DNA of 64,000 nucleotides from RBG-16-66-20 sp052386675. GTDB lineage: Bacteria > Pseudomonadota > Gammaproteobacteria > Burkholderiales > SG8-39. Made by a program: the position numbers and the translations under genes. Below, in pieces: positions 52,362 through 60,859 of this stretch. Position 1 is the first letter of the stretch. Each line of letters opens with the position of its first letter. The stretch is from the NCBI GenBank assembly GCA_052386675.1, contig JBQTJX010000003.1, forward strand, positions 5,079 to 69,078. The letters run 5' to 3'. Below the pieces are notes generated by a model. The model was not told the origin of the DNA, searched no databases, and saw nothing but the letters and a program-made list of their open reading frames with translations.

Positions 52362-54304
52362 GAGGCCTTCCCGGCCGCGAGCCGCGCGCGCGCATCGCGC
52401 ACCAGCGCTTCGTTGTACGGATGCGGGATGTCGGCGCGCGCTTCCTGCAGCCCGGCGTGGAGGTGGCTGCGCAACTCGGCGCGGCGCGCCTCGGGCACCT
52501 GCCACAGGTCGGACACTGCCGCGTCCAGCGCCGCGGCATCCGGTGCTTTCGGGTCATGGAGCGCAAGGTAGGCCTTGAGCGCGGCTTCCAGCGCCTCGCG
52601 GCCGCGCGCGGCACGCACCGCGTCCTCCAGGGTGACCGCGACGCGCGCCAGCAGGCCGTCGCGCAGCGCCGTCCGGTAGGCGCGTTGCGCCTGGGAACCC
52701 AGCTTCTCGCCCTGGTACAGGCCAAAGCGCAGGGTCGCGGGCACTGGCGATTCGCGCTCGACGTAGCCGCCGGGCAGGTCGCGCAGCGTGTTGAGCGCAT
52801 CGAGCAGGCGCAGTTCCCCGTTGCCGGGCACGGCCTCGGCCAATTGCTGCTTCGCCTGTGCCGCCTTCCTGGCGCTCTCAGCGACGATGGCACGATTGCC
52901 CTGGAAGCTTACGGTCCAGGCCACGGCGACCGCCACGGACAGCGCCACGAGCGCCACCTGGGCCACGGGTCGCCACGACCGGCGCCTGCCGTCGTCCTCG
53001 GCCAGCCCCTGCTCCGGGAAAATGACTTCGCGCAGAAGGCGGTTGAGGAAAAAGCTCTTGCCGGTGCTTCCCGTCTGTTCAGCGGCCGCCCGCTCCAGGC
53101 CGAAGCTGCGCGCCAGCGCGCCGAGCACGCGGTCGATCGGATTGCCTTCCTGGGTGCCACTCGTGTAGTAGACCCCGCGCAACATGGTGGAGACGTGGTT
53201 CTGTTGCTGCGAGAAGGCGAGGCCGATGAATTCGCCCACCAGCGGCCCCAGGGCGTGGAACTGCTGCGGGAAACGGTAGATGGCCGCGCGGCGCTGCAGG
53301 TCGCGCTCATCCTGAAGGCGTTCGACGAGCACTGCGTTGAGGCGCTGCTCCAGTTCCCTGAACTCCGCGGCATAGCGTTGCGCCAGGGTATCGGCGACAG
53401 GCTCCGAACCGGACTGGAAGGTCGTGCCCCAGACGCGGGCACGGCCTGCGGCGTCGAGTTCGCCGAAAAACTCCATGAACCCGGCCAGCAGGTCGGACTT
53501 CGTCACCAGGACGTACACCGGGAAGCGCGATCCCAGCCGTGCGTACAGCTCCGCCAGCCGCATGCGCACGTGGCCGGCGTATCGGATGCGCTCCTTTTCG
53601 TTCCACAGCATCAGGTCGGAGACGCTGACGGTGACGATGGCGCCATTGAGCGGGCGCTCCGGACGGAACTGCTTCAGCAGGCCGAGGAAACCGTACCAGG
53701 CCGCGGCATCCGCCTTGCGATCGCTCTCCTGCGTGGTGTAGCGGCCGGCCGTGTCGAGCAGCACGGCATCCTCGGTGAACCACCAGTCGCAGTTGCGAGT
53801 GCCGCCGACACCCTGGACCGAGGGCGCGCCCTGGTTACCATCGAGCGGGAAGCGCAGTCCGGAATTGACCAGCGCCGTGGTCTTTCCCGAGCCAGGCGCG
53901 CCGATGAACATGTACCAGGGCAACTCATGCAGGCGCCGGCGCTCGCCTTCCGGCCCTGTGAAGCGTGCCTCGCGCAACACTTCCGAAGCCGCGACGAAAC
54001 GCGCACGCAATGTTTCCAGTTCCGCCGTGGCGCGCGCCGCGGAATCGCCCTCGGCGCCCGCAACCGCGATTGCTTCCAGCATCCGGGCGGTTTCCAGACG
54101 CGCATTGTGAACGCGCCACGTCTCCCAGCCCAGCCAGGCCACTGCCGCAGCGGCGATCAGGCCGATGCGCTGCGCCGGCAGGTCGAGCGGCCGCCACTCG
54201 CCCAGGGCGATGGCATCCCCGGCGAACCAGACCACGGCCGCGAACGCGAGCCAGGCAGCGGCGCCGAGCGTCCAGCGATTGGCGAAGCGGCCGAGTCCTT
54301 TCAT
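52358..54304 (-). CDS. tssM: Type VI secretion TssM/IcmF, lacking most of the periplasmic domain
   Basis: TssM is an inner-membrane ATPase-like scaffold of the T6SS membrane complex. This product has two N-terminal helices (about 12-55), the cytoplasmic P-loop GAPGSGKTTAL and FTEDAVLLDTAGRYTTQE, and the third helix VAQVALVALSVAVAVAWTVSF (about 435-455). It ends at 648 residues, only about 190 after that helix, while typical TssM is 1100-1300 residues. The following DNA encodes TagF in another frame, so this is a true stop. It starts in an ATGA overlap with tssL. Confidence 0.88.
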   Translation of the reverse strand: MKGLGRFANRWTLGAAAWLAFAAVVWFAGDAIALGEWRPLDLPAQRIGLIAAAAVAWLGWETWRVHNARLETARMLEAIAVAGAEGDSAARATAELETLRARFVAASEVLREARFTGPEGERRRLHELPWYMFIGAPGSGKTTALVNSGLRFPLDGNQGAPSVQGVGGTRNCDWWFTEDAVLLDTAGRYTTQESDRKADAAAWYGFLGLLKQFRPERPLNGAIVTVSVSDLMLWNEKERIRYAGHVRMRLAELYARLGSRFPVYVLVTKSDLLAGFMEFFGELDAAGRARVWGTTFQSGSEPVADTLAQRYAAEFRELEQRLNAVLVERLQDERDLQRRAAIYRFPQQFHALGPLVGEFIGLAFSQQQNHVSTMLRGVYYTSGTQEGNPIDRVLGALARSFGLERAAAEQTGSTGKSFFLNRLLREVIFPEQGLAEDDGRRRSWRPVAQVALVALSVAVAVAWTVSFQGNRAIVAESARKAAQAKQQLAEAVPGNGELRLLDALNTLRDLPGGYVERESPVPATLRFGLYQGEKLGSQAQRAYRTALRDGLLARVAVTLEDAVRAARGREALEAALKAYLALHDPKAPDAAALDAAVSDLWQVPEARRAELRSHLHAGLQEARADIPHPYNEALVRDARARLAAGKAS

Positions 54305-55911
54305 GGCGCCGCCCTGAGGATGATCACTACGCGGCGGTTTCGCGCGCGATTGGCCTCCGAGTCGTTGGGACCGACGGGCTGCGAGTCGGCGACGCCCTCG
54401 GCCTTGAGGCGCGCCGGGTCGGAGAGCCTGGATCCCATCAGTTTCACCACCGACTGCGCGCGCCCGGTGGACAGCTCCCAGTTCGAATGGAAGCGCGCGG
54501 AGCGGATCGGCAGGTCGTCAGTGTGGCCGGTGACCAGTATTGCGCCCGGCACGCGCTCCAGCGCCTCGGTGATCCTGAGCACCACAGGCTCCAGCCCGGC
54601 TTCGAGCCGGGCGCTGCCCGAGGCAAACAGGCGATCGCTGCGCAGGACGATGGTACTGCGCAGGGCATCTTCGGTGACGACAACCTGGCCGGCCTTGATT
54701 GCCTCGGCCAAGTGCGTGGCCACGCGCTCTGCGGGAACGCCGGACGCTGTCGAGGCCGCCGCCACAGTCGGCTCCGGTGCCGCCGGCGGGGCGAGCCGCG
54801 CGAGGTCGCGCGCGACAGGGTCCGACAGTGCACCGAGCGACGCGACAAAGATGAGGTAGAGCACCACCAGCACGAGCGCCAGTGCGCTGCCAAGACCCCA
54901 GAGGAGCAGCGCGCCCGGGATCCGCCGGCTTCGCGTCTTCACGCCGCGCCAGTTGGCGGACAACTCGCCGTCGGCGGCCGGCGGCCGGCGCACCGCAACA
55001 TGCCCGTGAATCCGCAGGCGAACGGCCTCAAGGGCCTCCCCGCCGCCCTCCGCGCCGCGGTACTTGCCTTCGTAGCCGAGCGCCAGGCACGCATAGAAGA
55101 ACTCGATCAGGTCGCCGTTCGCGAGCGGCGCCTCCAGCGCACGCGCCACGTCGTCGAAGAACTTTGCGCCGGTGGTATCGCCGTCGAGCAGCATCCGCAC
55201 CAGCCCGTTCTCGGACCAGCTCGCCCCCCAGGGAGTGCGCGAAGCGGATTCATCGAGCAGCGCGCACAGCGCATGGCGCGCAACCTGTATCACCTCCGCA
55301 TCGGCGCCGGCAATGCCAGCCGCCGCCTCGAACGTGTCCAGCTGCTCGGCCAGCGTCTCCCGCAGGGCGCCGGCGTCCGGGTGACGCAGCGACTGCCGGA
55401 TCTGCGGCACGGCGCCCAGGATCGGATTGGCCGCCTCCACCAATGGATTGAATCCACCCAGCGCGGCGAGATCGGCACGCACCGCATCGCGGCCTGGCTT
55501 GGGCGCAAAGGGATTGCGGCGCCTTCCAGGGGTCGGAATCGCAATGGTGGCGTCCGGGTCCAGCGCCGGTGCCTCCAGCTGCGCGGCGGGCCGCGCCATG
55601 CGCGGTGGAATCGCGACCGTCGCCTCCGGGTCGGGCGGCAGGAAAAACGGGCTGCGCGCCATCGGGTCGGTTGCTTCCGGGTCAGGTTCGGACGCGGGAG
55701 GCGACTGCGCTGCGGGTGGCTGCGCGATGGCGCGGGCCGGTATCGCGATGGTGGCATCCGGATTCTCGCCAGGGTCCTGTGTCGCGTTCAGAACCGGCAG
55801 CGGCATGGAAACCGTGGCGTCCGGATCGACCAGCGGGCCGGCCTCTGGCTTCAGCGAGGGAATGGCGACGGTTGCGTCGGGATCAACGCCTTCGCCCGGA
55901 CGCTCCGCCAT
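54301..55911 (-). CDS. tssL: Type VI secretion TssL with OmpA-like domain and N-terminal threonine motifs
   Basis: This 536-residue inner-membrane protein has an unusual N-terminal region (1-125) with six repeats of (D/N)P(D/E)AT-x-x-(I/M)P, the Thr being 14, 33, 54, 81, 98 and 122. The DotU domain follows (NPLVEAANPILGAVPQIRQSL...FFYACLALGYEGKYRG), then a single transmembrane helix (about 335-358) and an OmpA/MotB peptidoglycan-binding domain (LFASGSARLEAGL, VTGHTDDLPIR, NRARNRRVVIIL). The ATG at 55909-55911 has a ribosome site GGGGGAG 5 bases upstream. The DotU plus OmpA architecture is that of evolved TssL. Confidence 0.9.
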   Translation of the reverse strand: MAERPGEGVDPDATVAIPSLKPEAGPLVDPDATVSMPLPVLNATQDPGENPDATIAIPARAIAQPPAAQSPPASEPDPEATDPMARSPFFLPPDPEATVAIPPRMARPAAQLEAPALDPDATIAIPTPGRRRNPFAPKPGRDAVRADLAALGGFNPLVEAANPILGAVPQIRQSLRHPDAGALRETLAEQLDTFEAAAGIAGADAEVIQVARHALCALLDESASRTPWGASWSENGLVRMLLDGDTTGAKFFDDVARALEAPLANGDLIEFFYACLALGYEGKYRGAEGGGEALEAVRLRIHGHVAVRRPPAADGELSANWRGVKTRSRRIPGALLLWGLGSALALVLVVLYLIFVASLGALSDPVARDLARLAPPAAPEPTVAAASTASGVPAERVATHLAEAIKAGQVVVTEDALRSTIVLRSDRLFASGSARLEAGLEPVVLRITEALERVPGAILVTGHTDDLPIRSARFHSNWELSTGRAQSVVKLMGSRLSDPARLKAEGVADSQPVGPNDSEANRARNRRVVIILRAAP

Positions 55912-55967
55912 CCTCACTCCCCCTGGTTAGCTGCCTGAATGCCCGGACAGCTGCGCGTCGCCAGCGC

Positions 55968-58694
55968 TCAGCGCCGCGCCGCGGTCGGAACGGATTCGCC
56001 GGCCAGGCGAGCCGCCTCGTACCATTGCAGCGACTCTGCCAGATCACGTCCGACGCCCGGTACACCCTTGTCGTATATCTCCCCCAGCCGCTTCGCAGCC
56101 GGGCCACTGCCCTTGCGTGCGGCGAGTCGATAGACGCGCACCGCGTCGCGGAATTTGCCTTCCTCTTCCAGCGTGCGGCCCTGAACCATCGGATCTAGGG
56201 CGGCGACCTGCGTCTTGCCTGAGGCCTGCGCCTTGGCCGCGAGCTCGGCCTGACGCTGCGCCTCCTGTTCGAGCTCCTCGCGTTCGCGGCGCGAAATCTG
56301 CGGCACGGTATCGGACTTGGGCTCGGCGATGGGAATCGCTGGCGCCGAGGGTGCCGGCGTGCCGGGAGCCAGCGAAGCCGTCTTCGTTGGCGCCTTGGCG
56401 GGTGCGGCGGACTTGGTCGCTGGAGCTTTGCCCGGGGATACCGCGGCCACCGTCTCCTGCTTGGTCGGCTCCGGCTTGGCGGGTTCGGCGACCGGCGCGG
56501 GCGCCACCGTCGGAGCCACCGCCACCGCGGGCTCCGGGGCCTTCACCGGGGCCTTGCTCTGCTTGTCGGCGGTGGCCTTGGCCTTGCTCGCGGCTTCAGC
56601 CGCGGCTGCCGCCGCCGCCTGACGCTGCTTCACCAGCTCCGCCTGCTTGTTCATCTCCGCCTCGGCGCGCTTGGCGGCATCCTGCGCCTCCTTCAGCTTG
56701 GCGGTATCGCCCGCCTTGCGCGCGGCCTCCTCTGCTGCCCGCGCCTGCTCGAACGCCTTCAGGGACTCCAACTGCTTCGCCTGCGCCTGCTTCAATTCCT
56801 CGGTCGCCTTGGTCGCGTCCTCGAAAGCCTTCACAACCTGGGCCTGACGCTCGCGTGCCTCCTTGCCCAGGTAGTACCAGGCGCCTCCGCCCAAACCAAC
56901 CAGCAGGACGAATCCCGCGACAATCGGGATTACCGGAATCTTGCCCTTTGGCGCGTCGGCCAGTTCCTTCTTCAGTTGCGCTTCGCGCTTGGCGTGCTCG
57001 GCTTCGCGCCGAGTGCGCTCTTCGGCTTCCTTCTTTGCACGTTCCTCGGCGTCCGCTTTCGCCTTGGCCAGTTCCTCAGTCTGCTTCTTCGCACGCGCTT
57101 CCGCTTCGGCCCGCGCCTTGGCGGCCGCGACTTCGGCTTCCTTGCGTGCCTTCTCCTCGGTCTCGCGTCGCGCCTTGGCTTCCGCCTCGGCCTTGGCGCG
57201 CGCAGCAGCGGCCTCAACGTCGCGCCGGGCCATCTCGGCCTCGTACCTCGCCTTCGCCTCCGCCTCGCGCTTTGCGAGCAGGCTCTCGGCATCTTTCCTG
57301 GCCTTCTCGATCTCCAGCGCCCGCGCCTTGGCGTCGGCTTCGGCCTTTGCCTTCATTTCGGCTTCGCGCTTGGCGTCCTGCTCCGCGCGCGCTTTCTCCG
57401 CGGCGATGCGACGGGCCTCCGCCTCGGCCTCGCGTTTCTTGAACTCCGCCTCGCGCTCGGCCAGTTGCTGCTCAAGCTTGGCCTTCTCGTCCGCGAGCTT
57501 CGTGCGCGCTTCCTCTTCCTTGCGCGCGGCCTCCTCCAGCTCTTTCTTCTCCTGCTCCCTCGCCTTGGCGCCAGTCTCCTCCGGCGCCACGCCGCGCAGC
57601 TTCGCGATCTTGCGCTTGGCGAGCGCGGCATAGATCCCCGCCGGAAACTGCTGCACGTAGAGCTCGAAGTCGTCCGGGTCGTTGCCGTCCTTGATCGAGC
57701 GCCAGAACTCCAGCTCGACTTCCTGAGTGCCCGAGGCAGTGGCGTTGGTCCTCGCCGAGGCGTCGGCCTTGGCCGCGGCCATTTGCGGCACCGGCATCAT
57801 CCCGGTGGCAGACATCGATCCGACCACGGTCTTGTCGTCGTCCTCCTCGCCATGACCTTCCAGCGCACGCTTGAGCGCGAGGCCGAGGTCGCGGGCGGTC
57901 TGGTAGCGCGCCTCGACGCTCTTGGCGAGTGCCTTGTTGACCACCGCGTCAAACAGCGCCGAGACGCCCTTGTTGATCGACGACGGGACCGGCGGATTGT
58001 CCTGGATGATCTTCTTGGCGATGGTCCAGGCGCCCGAGCCGGTGAACGGCTTCTCGCCGGTCAGGAACTGGTACAGGATGATGCCGGCAGAGAAGATGTC
58101 GCTGCGCCGATCAACGCTGCCACCCGTGATCTGCTCCGGCGACATGTAGGCAGGCGTGCCAACCATGGTCCCTGCCTGGGTCTTCTCGGTTGAGGAACTG
58201 TCGGTGATGCGCGCGACGCCGAAATCGGCCAGCTTCACCTTGCCAGTGGTGTCGATCATCACGTTGGCCGGCTTGATGTCGCGATGCACGATGCCCGCCT
58301 CGTGGGCAAAGTGCAGCGCGTCGCACAATTCCGCCATGATGCGAACGGCTTCCTTGATGTCGAAGCGCTCACTGGCGTCGAAGAAGTTCTTGAGCTCCTT
58401 GCCCTTGATGAACTCCATCACGATGTATGCGATGTCACCTTCCTCGCCGAAGTCGTACACCTGCACGATATTGGCGTGGTTCAGGCGTGCGACCGCCTGG
58501 GCCTCGCGCACGAACCGCATCGAGTATTCCTTGGCGGTGTCGGCGTCAAGCGCGCTCTTCAGGATTGTCTTGATCGCAACCGTGCGATGCAGGCGAGGGT
58601 CGATGCCGGCGTACACCATGCCCATCGCGCCTTTGCCGAGGACACGGTCTATGTCGTAGCGGCCGAGCCGCTTGATGTCAGGCGCGGCGGACAC
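55968..58694 (-). CDS. Transmembrane Ser/Thr protein kinase with coiled coil and Sel1-like tail (PpkA-like)
   Basis: This 908-residue kinase has a eukaryotic-type catalytic domain (about 10-280: LGKGAMGMVYAG, VAIKTILK, GIVHRDIKPANVM, LADFGVARI, GTPAYMSPEQI), a DDDKTVVGSM juxtamembrane segment, a very charged Ala/Glu/Lys coiled coil (about 385-610), one transmembrane helix (IPVIPIVAGFVLLVGLGGGAWYYL, near 620), an Ala/Pro-rich periplasmic stretch and a Sel1-like C-terminus (AAKRLGEIYDKGVPGVGRDLAESLQWYEAA). It heads the tssL-tssM-tagF-tagH operon, as PpkA does in Pseudomonas T6SS. I prefer GTG at 58692-58694 with GAGGGA 9 bases upstream to a TTG at 58730 without a ribosome site. Confidence 0.9.
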   Translation of the reverse strand: MSAAPDIKRLGRYDIDRVLGKGAMGMVYAGIDPRLHRTVAIKTILKSALDADTAKEYSMRFVREAQAVARLNHANIVQVYDFGEEGDIAYIVMEFIKGKELKNFFDASERFDIKEAVRIMAELCDALHFAHEAGIVHRDIKPANVMIDTTGKVKLADFGVARITDSSSTEKTQAGTMVGTPAYMSPEQITGGSVDRRSDIFSAGIILYQFLTGEKPFTGSGAWTIAKKIIQDNPPVPSSINKGVSALFDAVVNKALAKSVEARYQTARDLGLALKRALEGHGEEDDDKTVVGSMSATGMMPVPQMAAAKADASARTNATASGTQEVELEFWRSIKDGNDPDDFELYVQQFPAGIYAALAKRKIAKLRGVAPEETGAKAREQEKKELEEAARKEEEARTKLADEKAKLEQQLAEREAEFKKREAEAEARRIAAEKARAEQDAKREAEMKAKAEADAKARALEIEKARKDAESLLAKREAEAKARYEAEMARRDVEAAAARAKAEAEAKARRETEEKARKEAEVAAAKARAEAEARAKKQTEELAKAKADAEERAKKEAEERTRREAEHAKREAQLKKELADAPKGKIPVIPIVAGFVLLVGLGGGAWYYLGKEARERQAQVVKAFEDATKATEELKQAQAKQLESLKAFEQARAAEEAARKAGDTAKLKEAQDAAKRAEAEMNKQAELVKQRQAAAAAAAEAASKAKATADKQSKAPVKAPEPAVAVAPTVAPAPVAEPAKPEPTKQETVAAVSPGKAPATKSAAPAKAPTKTASLAPGTPAPSAPAIPIAEPKSDTVPQISRREREELEQEAQRQAELAAKAQASGKTQVAALDPMVQGRTLEEEGKFRDAVRVYRLAARKGSGPAAKRLGEIYDKGVPGVGRDLAESLQWYEAARLAGESVPTAARR

Positions 58695-58786
58695 CGGCGG
58701 GGATCCCTCGATGCCGGGGGCGGCCTGCAAGCATCGGATTTTGCGTAAGTTTCAGCACGGTTCTGGTCGCGATGTCCGAATTGTAG

Positions 58787-58815
58787 ATTATCTCGGCGGG
58801 CCGGGTTGCTGACAA
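58787..58815 (-). promoter_or_regulatory. Strong sigma-70 promoter of the kinase/T6SS operon
   Basis: TTGTCA (58810-58815), a 17-bp spacer and GATAAT (58787-58792) on the minus strand match 5 of 6 bases in each hexamer. Transcription would start near 58780, about 85 bases before the chosen GTG. The 206-bp gap 58695-58900 otherwise holds only the dyad at 58854. Confidence 0.7.
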
Positions 58816-58853
58816 GGGCATTTGTCGCGCCCTGGCGTCACCCTCGCCGTCGA

Positions 58854-58868
58854 ATCCGTTGAACGGAT
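58854..58868. repeat. 15-bp inverted repeat between LysM and kinase genes
   Basis: ATCCGTT-G-AACGGAT is a perfect 7-bp dyad about 40 bp upstream of the kinase promoter. It could be an operator or a weak transcript-end hairpin for the LysM gene; no T run follows. Confidence 0.45.
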
Positions 58869-58900
58869 CATTCGCAAGGAAGGGTCAATTGTGGGGGGGG

Positions 58901-59632
58901 TCAGCGAATCGAAGGCCCGCGCGTCTCGGCGCGCGGCACCGCGACACCCTGCTCGCGCGCCAACTGGTACCACCTAAGTGCCGTAGCGTAGTCGCGCTGC
59001 ACTGCGGCCGTGCCCTTGTCGTAGATCTCGCCCAGCTTCCTCTGCGCCAGGCCGTGGCCTGACTCCCCCGCCTCCAGGTAGGCGTTGAAAGCTCCGACCT
59101 CGTCGCCCCGGCGTTCCGCCGCCAGCCCGTCCTTATAGCGTCGCTCGGCCTCGTCCCGCCCGAGCAGGCCTTTTCCCGGGCGCTTCTGCGCCGCTCCTGG
59201 AGCCGGAACGGCCGCTACCGGTGGCGTCACCGGTCTGGGCTCCGCCGCGGCAGGCGGAGGCTTCAGGGCAGTCAGGGTACGGACCTCCAGCATGGCTTCC
59301 GCCGGCGGCAGCTCCGCCATGGCGTCGCGCGGTGGAATGGCCAGCACCGCACCGACCCGCAACTGGTTGATGTTGCCCCCGGTGAAGGCATCCGGATTCG
59401 CCCGGAACAGCGCCACCAGGACCTGATTCAGCGTCACACCTTCCGGCCGCAGCCGGCGGGCAATGGCGTACAGGGTGTCGCCGCGTTTGACATCGTAGGA
59501 CACTGCCGCTCTTGCCGGTGCCGAAGCTGCAGGTTTCGCGTCCGGCGCTTGCGCACCTGAGGCGATCGGGAATAACAGGGAAAGCGAAAGGGCGATGGAC
59601 CTCGCAACAGGGATCGTGGCCGTTACTCGCAC
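58901..59632 (-). CDS. FimV/LysM-type secreted protein with Sel1-like repeats
   Basis: This 243-residue protein has a signal peptide (about 1-28, ending ASGAQA), a LysM-like domain of the FimV subtype (VSYDVKRGDTLYAIARRLRPEGVTLNQVLVALFRANPDAF, INQLRVGAVLAIP) and C-terminal Sel1/TPR-like repeats (RYKDGLAAERRGDEVGAFNAYLEAGESGHGLAQRKLGEIYDKG). The last phrase reappears almost identically at the C-terminus of the adjacent kinase. The GTG at 59630-59632 starts 10 bp inside the cyclase gene. It may anchor the envelope complex to peptidoglycan. Confidence 0.8.
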   Translation of the reverse strand: MRVTATIPVARSIALSLSLLFPIASGAQAPDAKPAASAPARAAVSYDVKRGDTLYAIARRLRPEGVTLNQVLVALFRANPDAFTGGNINQLRVGAVLAIPPRDAMAELPPAEAMLEVRTLTALKPPPAAAEPRPVTPPVAAVPAPGAAQKRPGKGLLGRDEAERRYKDGLAAERRGDEVGAFNAYLEAGESGHGLAQRKLGEIYDKGTAAVQRDYATALRWYQLAREQGVAVPRAETRGPSIR

Positions 59633-60507
59633 GTGAATTCGAGCACGTCGGTCGCAGTGGAGCGCGACTGCCCGAACGTGATCCAGCCCTTGCCGCGCAG
59701 GGTGAACTCCTCCCGGCGCAGCACGATTTCCTTGTCGCCGTCGACGGTCACGTAGGTGCCGTTGGCGCTGTGGTCCGTGAGGATGAACTTGTCCAGCCGG
59801 CGCTCGATCTTGCCGTGCGAGCGCGAAGCCATCTTGTCGCGCACCACGAGATCCGCGCTCTGGTCCCGGCCCATGGACACCGCGGTGCGCTCGTCTGAAA
59901 GCATGGTCTCGCCTCCCTGCAGCAGCAGGCGCAGCGAGGTCTTCTTCGGCTTCAGCACCGAGCGCGCCGCTGCCATGGTGGTGGCGTCCTCGCTCTGCTG
60001 CCACATCAACTCGTAGGCCTCGACCGGCTCCGACTTGCCCTTGACTGCGATCTGGCTGATCTTGCGCGTGGCGCTCTTGAGCATCGGCGACATCAGCATC
60101 ACAGTTTCGCGCGAGGTGATGATCTGCCCCTTGACCGCCACATGCGACAGGCGCGAGGCAACGTTGACCGCATCGCCAAAAATGTCACCATCCTTGTGCA
60201 CCAGCGGGCCAAAGTAGAAGCCGACACGTATGCCAATCTTGGTGCCACCTACCGGCAGCAACTCGCTGATGGCGCTCTGCATCTCGATCGCGGCGTCGGC
60301 CGCCGCGTCCGCGTCCGGGAAGGTGGACAGCACTTCGTCGCCGATGGTCTTGATGACCTTGCCCTTGGCCGCCTCGGTCTTCTGGCGCATCAGCACGATG
60401 CAACGCTCGATGGCAGCATGCGCGGCCTGATCGCCGGCGGTTTCGTACAGCTTGGTGCTGCCGCTGACGTCGGCGAACAGGACTGCGGCTTCTGGTTCGG
60501 CACTCAT
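59623..60507 (-). CDS. Class III nucleotide cyclase with C-terminal FHA domain
   Basis: This 294-residue cytoplasmic protein joins a class III cyclase domain (about 5-185: VLFADVSGSTKLYE, IKTIGDEVLSTF, GDIFGDAVNVASRLSH, with metal Asp, Asn and Arg present) to an FHA domain (about 205-290: AVSMGRDQSADLVV, ASRSHGKIERR, SANGTYVT). It is therefore expected to make cAMP or cGMP and to bind phosphothreonine, linking it to the nearby kinase. The ATG at 60505-60507 is preferred; an in-frame TTG at 60526-60528 overlapping the mazF stop is an alternative. Confidence 0.9.
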   Translation of the reverse strand: MSAEPEAAVLFADVSGSTKLYETAGDQAAHAAIERCIVLMRQKTEAAKGKVIKTIGDEVLSTFPDADAAADAAIEMQSAISELLPVGGTKIGIRVGFYFGPLVHKDGDIFGDAVNVASRLSHVAVKGQIITSRETVMLMSPMLKSATRKISQIAVKGKSEPVEAYELMWQQSEDATTMAAARSVLKPKKTSLRLLLQGGETMLSDERTAVSMGRDQSADLVVRDKMASRSHGKIERRLDKFILTDHSANGTYVTVDGDKEIVLRREEFTLRGKGWITFGQSRSTATDVLEFTCE

Positions 60508-60520
60508 GGCGTCGGTCGGT

Positions 60521-60859
60521 TCAGCCAAACATGGCCTGCAGGATGCGGCGCGCCGGCGCCGCGTCGGCCTGCCCCATGCGCCGAGACAGGCGCGTCACCG
60601 AGAGGCAGCGGATCTGGTCCAGCGCGACCGAGCGCGGCTTGGCGAGCACTGATACCACGCAGCGGGTCGGCCAGTCACGGTTGGTGGAGGTCAGTGGTGC
60701 GACGATGACGGTCGACAGGACCCGATTCATCTCGTCGGGCGACACTACAAGTACTGGCTGGCGGCCGGACGAGGCCAGGTCCGCGAGGTAAATGTCACCC
60801 TGGCGTGGCGTGGCGGGGCTGGCCGGGCTGCGCTGGCTATTGGTCGCAAGCTTCGCCAA
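60521..60859 (-). CDS. MazF/PemK family toxin
   Basis: This 112-residue protein matches the MazF/PemK endoribonuclease fold: RQGDIYLADLASSGRQPVLVVSPDEMNR, VIVAPLTSTNRDWPTRCVV and ALDQIRCLSVTRLSRRMG. No ATG precedes the conserved start; the TTG at 60857-60859 has GGGGG 6-7 bases upstream and overlaps the antitoxin gene by 23 bp, which implies translational coupling. The overlap order is antitoxin then toxin, as expected. Confidence 0.85.
   Translation of the reverse strand: MAKLATNSQRSPASPATPRQGDIYLADLASSGRQPVLVVSPDEMNRVLSTVIVAPLTSTNRDWPTRCVVSVLAKPRSVALDQIRCLSVTRLSRRMGQADAAPARRILQAMFG

Noticed and set aside
52136..54859. Plus-strand 907-codon frame that could represent a missing TssM part
   Set aside because: It is on the opposite strand to tssM, has no IcmF-like pattern and is a composition shadow.
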